DNA from: Kribbella soli
GTDB taxonomy: Bacteria; Actinomycetota; Actinomycetes; Propionibacteriales; Kribbellaceae
Assembly (NCBI RefSeq): GCF_004331345.1
Contig: NZ_SJJZ01000001.1
Coordinates: 1,922,001 to 1,986,000, forward strand
Direction of reading: 5' to 3'
Length of the DNA: 64,000 bases
Under the pieces are notes generated by a model, which was given only the letters and a program-made list of their open reading frames with translations, searched no databases and was not told where the DNA came from. Both the position numbers and the translations under genes were made by a program. Below, in pieces: positions 62,784-64,000 of the stretch. The stretch's first letter is position 1. Every line of letters starts with the position of its first letter.

Positions 62784-63680
62784 GTGACAACCCTTACAGA
62801 AGCTCCGACGCGAGCCAATCGTCTCGCGGCCGGCGCGGCCGCCGTCACGGTCGTCCTGTGGGCCTCGTCGTTCGTCGCCATCCGGCACCTCGGCACCGAC
62901 ATCTCTGCCGGCGCCCTGTCGCTGGCCCGGCTCGGGCTGGGCAGCATCTTCCTCGGCGCCCTCCTGCTGAAGCGGCCACGGCCCGCCGTGCGTCGATGGC
63001 CCACACAGCGCGACTGGCTGCCGCTGATCGCATGTGGCGTGCTCTGGTTCGGCGTCTACAACCTGGCGCTCAACGAGGCCGAGCGGCGGCTCGACGCCGG
63101 GACGGCGGCCATGCTCGTGCACATCGCCCCGCTGCTGATCGCCGTACTCGCCGGGGTCGGTCTCGGTGAGGGCTTCCCGCGGCAGCTGGTGATCGGCGGC
63201 CTGGTCGCGTTCGCCGGCATCGTCGTGATCGGTACGTCGACCTCGAGCGGCCGCGCCGAGACGTGGGGCGTCGTGCTCTGCGTCGTCGCCGCGATCTCGT
63301 ACGCCGTCGGCGTGGTCACCCAGAAGCCGCTCCTGAGCCGACTGCCTGCCGCTGAGGTCACCTGGCTCGCCTGCACGATCGGAGCGGTCGTGTGCCTGCC
63401 GTTCGCACCCACTCTGGTCGACGAGGTCCGCTCCGCCGATGCGGCGACCATCTGGTGGATCGTCTACCTGGCTGCGTTCCCGACCGCGCTCGGCTTCACC
63501 ACGTGGGCTTTTGCGCTCCGTCGTACGAGTGCCGGCCGGATGGGGGTCACCGTGTATGCGGTGCCGGTTGTCGCGATCGTGCTGGGCTGGCTGCTGCTCG
63601 GTGAGGCTCCGACCGTACTGGCGTTGGCCGGTGGGGCGCTGTGCCTGGCCGGGGTCGCTATCTCGAGGAGGACTGCATGA
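62784..63680 (+). CDS. EamA/DMT-family transporter
   Basis: 298 aa from GTG 62784 (chosen by the leaderless-promoter spacing; GTG 62778 possible). Ten predicted helices; the first half starts RLAAGAAAVTVVLWASSFVAIR, the second TWGVVLCVVAAISYAVGVVTQK, ending VYAVPVVAIVLGWLLLGEAP before the last helix. It probably exports an amino acid or similar metabolite. Paired divergently with an Lrp regulator. It overlaps the next gene by 4 nt. Confidence 0.92.
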   Translation: MTTLTEAPTRANRLAAGAAAVTVVLWASSFVAIRHLGTDISAGALSLARLGLGSIFLGALLLKRPRPAVRRWPTQRDWLPLIACGVLWFGVYNLALNEAERRLDAGTAAMLVHIAPLLIAVLAGVGLGEGFPRQLVIGGLVAFAGIVVIGTSTSSGRAETWGVVLCVVAAISYAVGVVTQKPLLSRLPAAEVTWLACTIGAVVCLPFAPTLVDEVRSADAATIWWIVYLAAFPTALGFTTWAFALRRTSAGRMGVTVYAVPVVAIVLGWLLLGEAPTVLALAGGALCLAGVAISRRTA

Positions 63681-64000
63681 AGTTCGGTGTGTTCGTTCCG
63701 CAGGGCTGGCGGATGGATCTGGTGGAGCTGGCGGACCCGGTCGAGCAGTGGGAGGCCATGACCGCTGTAGCCAAGGCAGCCGACGCAGGTCCGTGGGACT
63801 CGATCTGGCTCTTCGACCACTTCCACACCGTCCCAGAGCCCGCCCGCGAGACTGTCTTCGAGATGTGGACGACTACGGCCGCCCTGGCGCGTGACACGTC
63901 GCGGGTGAACCTGGGTCAGCTGGTCGGCTGCAACGGGTACCGCAACCCGGCCCTGTTCGCCAAGATGGCCGCCACCGTCGACGTCGCCAGCCACGGCCGT
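63677..64000 (+). CDS. LLM-class F420-dependent oxidoreductase (3' end cut)
   Basis: The 108 residues present start MKFGVFVPQGWRMDLVEL and continue DSIWLFDHFHTVPEPA, then LGQLVGCNGYRNPALFAKMA, the N-terminal pattern of luciferase-like monooxygenases using F420 or FMN in the bacterial cytoplasm. ATG 63677 overlaps the EamA stop (ATGA), so the two are co-translated. The window ends inside the gene. Substrate unknown. Confidence 0.9.
   Translation, partial: MKFGVFVPQGWRMDLVELADPVEQWEAMTAVAKAADAGPWDSIWLFDHFHTVPEPARETVFEMWTTTAALARDTSRVNLGQLVGCNGYRNPALFAKMAATVDVASHGR

Overview
The window is a contiguous piece of a high-GC actinobacterial chromosome. Evidence for this is the strong G/C third-position bias with the recurrent TACG signature, GTG and TTG starts, ABC sugar importers with no dedicated ATPase, AfsR/SARP and FCD-type GntR regulators, a PPi-type phosphofructokinase, a phenylacetate gene group and an F420-type LLM oxidoreductase at the right edge. 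A Kribbella/Nocardioides-like organism fits best, but this is inference from gene content. There are about 60 genes. I see no rRNA, tRNA, CRISPR or intact transposase.

Layout. 1-6.2 kb: the end of an acyl-CoA dehydrogenase, then three overlapping paralogous secreted/membrane proteins (a likely unnamed system) and a DUF4097 protein. 6.3-9.8 kb: a thioredoxin/NHL protein and an orphan 544-aa protein. 9.9-13.1 kb: a glucose/mannose-type CUT1 importer without ATPase. 13.3-17.4 kb: alcohol dehydrogenase, membrane protein and TetR unit; flavin-reductase-like protein and serine hydrolase pair. 17.5-23.8 kb: phenylacetate genes paaN, paaI, paaJ, paaK, then a DUF433 protein and a TetR. 23.8-35.3 kb: a giant AfsR-like regulator, serine hydrolase, VOC protein, DrrAB-like exporter, an MFS/GntR operon, a 101-bp MITE-like element and a subtilase. 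35.4-36.8 kb: a small degraded region with a cysteine-hydrolase-like ORF, a long palindrome and a nitrilase remnant. 36.8-39.1 kb: EamA transporter and a MerR/epimerase operon. 39.2-42.7 kb: the branched-chain 2-oxoacid dehydrogenase operon bkdABC. 43.2-48.1 kb: EamA, a secreted two-repeat protein, SDR plus aromatic/histidinol-phosphate aminotransferase, and a DDAH-like amidinohydrolase. 48.1-50.4 kb: a three-catalytic-module cell-wall hydrolase with a PEGA protein. 50.6-60.1 kb: a nine-gene sugar/sugar-acid uptake and catabolism locus. 60.2-64 kb: small membrane protein, LMW-PTP, PPi-phosphofructokinase, Lrp, EamA and a partial LLM oxidoreductase.

How the genes work together. Most units are tight operons with 4-nt ATGA/GTGA overlaps. 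Two carbohydrate importers probably share a genome-wide MsiK-type ATPase encoded elsewhere. Acyl-CoA dehydrogenase, the paa genes and bkdABC all feed acyl-CoA metabolism. Several transcription units look leaderless: a -10 hexamer lies exactly 6-7 nt before the start codon and no ribosome binding site is present. In three cases (TetR, the sugar-acid operon and MerR) a palindromic operator overlaps that promoter.
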